Shown here: in pieces, positions 62,958 through 64,000 of the stretch
Position numbering within the stretch: the stretch's first letter is position 1
Layout: each line of letters begins with the position of its first letter
Source of the DNA: Deltaproteobacteria bacterium
GTDB taxonomy: Bacteria > Desulfobacterota > Binatia > JACPRU01
Reading direction: 5' to 3'
NCBI GenBank assembly: GCA_016189835.1
Contig: JACPRU010000063.1
Coordinates: 19,698-83,697 of the forward strand
Length of the DNA: 64,000 nt
Program-made: the position numbers and the translations under genes
The notes under the pieces: model-generated
What the model saw: the letters and a program-made list of their open reading frames with translations, nothing else
The model's database searches: none
What the model was told of the DNA's origin: nothing

Positions 62958-64000
62958 TTAGCCCTTGATGCAGGCGAGCGGCTCGACCCTCGCGACCACG
63001 CGCGCGAGGCCCGCTCGATCGGCCGCCTCCGCCACCGCCCTCACGTCCTTGTAGGCGCCGGGGGCCTCCTCGGCGATGCCGCGGTACGACCGGCTGCGGA
63101 CCAGGATGCCGCGGCCGGCGAGCTGCTCGACTAGGCTCCGGCCGCGCCAGCGCCGGAGCGCCTCGTGCCGGCTCATCGCCCGTCCGGCGCCGTGGCAGGC
63201 GGAGCCGAACGCCAGCTCCATGCCTCGCCGGGTGCCGACGAGCACGTAGGAGGCCGTGCCCATGGTGCCGCCGATCAGCACCGGCTGCCCGATCGGGCGC
63301 AGCGCCTCGGGAAGATCGGGGTGCCCCGGGCCGAAGGCACGGGTCGCTCCCTTGCGGTGCACGAACAGGCGCTTCACGGCGCCGTCGATCCGATGATCCT
63401 CGGCTTTGCACGTGTTGTGCGAGACGTCGTAGAGCAGCGGCAGGCGGCTGCCGGGAACGACCTCGGCGAACGCTTCGCGCACCAGATGGGTGATGATCTC
63501 GCGATTGGCGAGCGCGCAGTTGATGGCCGCTCGCATGGCGCCGAGATAGTCCCTGCCGAGCGGCGAGAGGATCGGGGCGCAGGCGAGCTCGCGGTCGGGA
63601 AGCGAGATGCCGTGCGCCGGCGCTTCGATCACCATGCGCTTCAAGAAATCGGTGCCGATCTGATGGCCGAGCCCGCGCGAGCCGCAGTGAATGCTGATCA
63701 CCACGTCGCCAGCGTGGAGGCCGAACGCCTCGGCGGCGGGATCGAAGGTCTCGACCACCTGCTGCAGCTCGAGGTAGTGGTTGCCGGAGCCGAGCGTGCC
63801 CATCTCGTCGCGCTGGCGCTTCTTCGCCGCCGCCGAAACGCACCGCGGGTCGGCGCCGTGCATGCAGCCCCGCTCCTCCATGCGCTCGAGGTCGGCCGGG
63901 TCGCCGTAGCCTCGCTCTACGGCCCAGCGCGCGCCGCCGAGCAGCATGGCGTCCATCTCCTCGGGGTCGAGACGCAGCCGGCCGGTGCTGCCCACGCCTG
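62958..64000 (-). CDS. rtcB: RNA ligase RtcB, C-terminal part (partial)
   Basis: About 347 residues are inside the window; the N-terminus (including the first metal-binding Cys region) lies beyond the right edge. Metal-binding and GMP-binding residues are seen in 'LGSGNHYLELQ', 'IHCGSRGLGHQIG', 'LYDVSHNTCKAE', 'GGTMGTASYVLVG' and the guanylylated His in 'ACHGAGRAMSR'. RtcB joins 2',3'-cyclic phosphate and 5'-OH RNA ends using GTP and Mn2+. Archease and the RtcR regulator are not seen. The stop is followed by inverted repeat B. Confidence 0.94.
   Translation of the reverse strand, partial: GVGSTGRLRLDPEEMDAMLLGGARWAVERGYGDPADLERMEERGCMHGADPRCVSAAAKKRQRDEMGTLGSGNHYLELQQVVETFDPAAEAFGLHAGDVVISIHCGSRGLGHQIGTDFLKRMVIEAPAHGISLPDRELACAPILSPLGRDYLGAMRAAINCALANREIITHLVREAFAEVVPGSRLPLLYDVSHNTCKAEDHRIDGAVKRLFVHRKGATRAFGPGHPDLPEALRPIGQPVLIGGTMGTASYVLVGTRRGMELAFGSACHGAGRAMSRHEALRRWRGRSLVEQLAGRGILVRSRSYRGIAEEAPGAYKDVRAVAEAADRAGLARVVARVEPLACIKG

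Overview
The window is about 70 % GC, gene-dense bacterial chromosome with almost no spacer. Gene content points to a Gram-negative, lipid-metabolising bacterium: outer-membrane lipid transport (Mla/MCE), a bifunctional class A PBP, MltD, LPS-type heptosyltransferase, DUF1329, and acyl-CoA dehydrogenase/thiolase/dehydratase genes. The style resembles deltaproteobacterial-like lineages such as Candidatus Binatota; that placement is inference from gene content only. I see no rRNA, tRNA, CRISPR array, prophage or intact transposase.

Layout. 0-2 kb: end of a Gld-type ABC exporter operon. 2-5.5 kb: acyl-CoA dehydrogenase, a HadA/HadB-like dehydratase pair, a stand-alone Hint-like protein and a family-5 uracil-DNA glycosylase. 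5.5-10 kb (minus): a collapsed pyruvate-dehydrogenase remnant, then mlaEFD with two exported proteins of unknown function. 10-12.5 kb: DUF5752 + trehalose synthase, then a collapsed acetyl-CoA synthetase. 12.6-18.4 kb: larE, cysK, heptosyltransferase, htpX, DUF1844, degP. 18.4-28.3 kb: PBP1B-tsaD-rsmA, mutM, an orphan Dpp/Opp permease pair, mltD, dinB. 28.3-37 kb: a tightly overlapping haem operon (precorrin-2 dehydrogenase, ccsA, hemA, hemC, cobA-hemD fusion, hemB) running into an M48-TPR protease and hisC. 37-41.5 kb: rpsT, mazG, grxC, an ECF sigma/anti-sigma unit with DUF547 and a glycosyltransferase. 41.5-44.7 kb (minus): purM-purN, methyltransferase, comF. 44.7-52.4 kb: small proteins, yqeY, greA, long-chain acyl-CoA synthetase, DUF1329, tag, FAH hydrolase. 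52.4-57 kb (minus): phosphodiesterase, thiolase + DUF35 partner, and a PilB-type ATPase fused to zinc ribbons and a receiver domain. 57-64 kb: a collapsed pilT, a Na/K-type P-ATPase, universal stress protein, pncB-pncA and the C-terminal part of rtcB.

The two most unusual themes are non-coding or degenerate. (1) A roughly 95-nt element occurs three times (3779, 18424, 22842), always in the same orientation and ending 2 to 12 nt before the start codon of an unrelated gene. It can fold into several hairpins and encloses an 18-codon open frame whose stop abuts the next gene. (2) Three genes (PDH E1-alpha/E2, acsA, pilT) are collapsed in the same way: the true start and roughly the first 25 codons are kept, then the sequence jumps out of frame to a distant part of the gene or operon. 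Two copies of a second long inverted-repeat family (37006, 62873) may be REP-like elements that double as terminators. Many genes are translationally coupled through 4-base ATGA, GTGA or TTGA stop/start overlaps.
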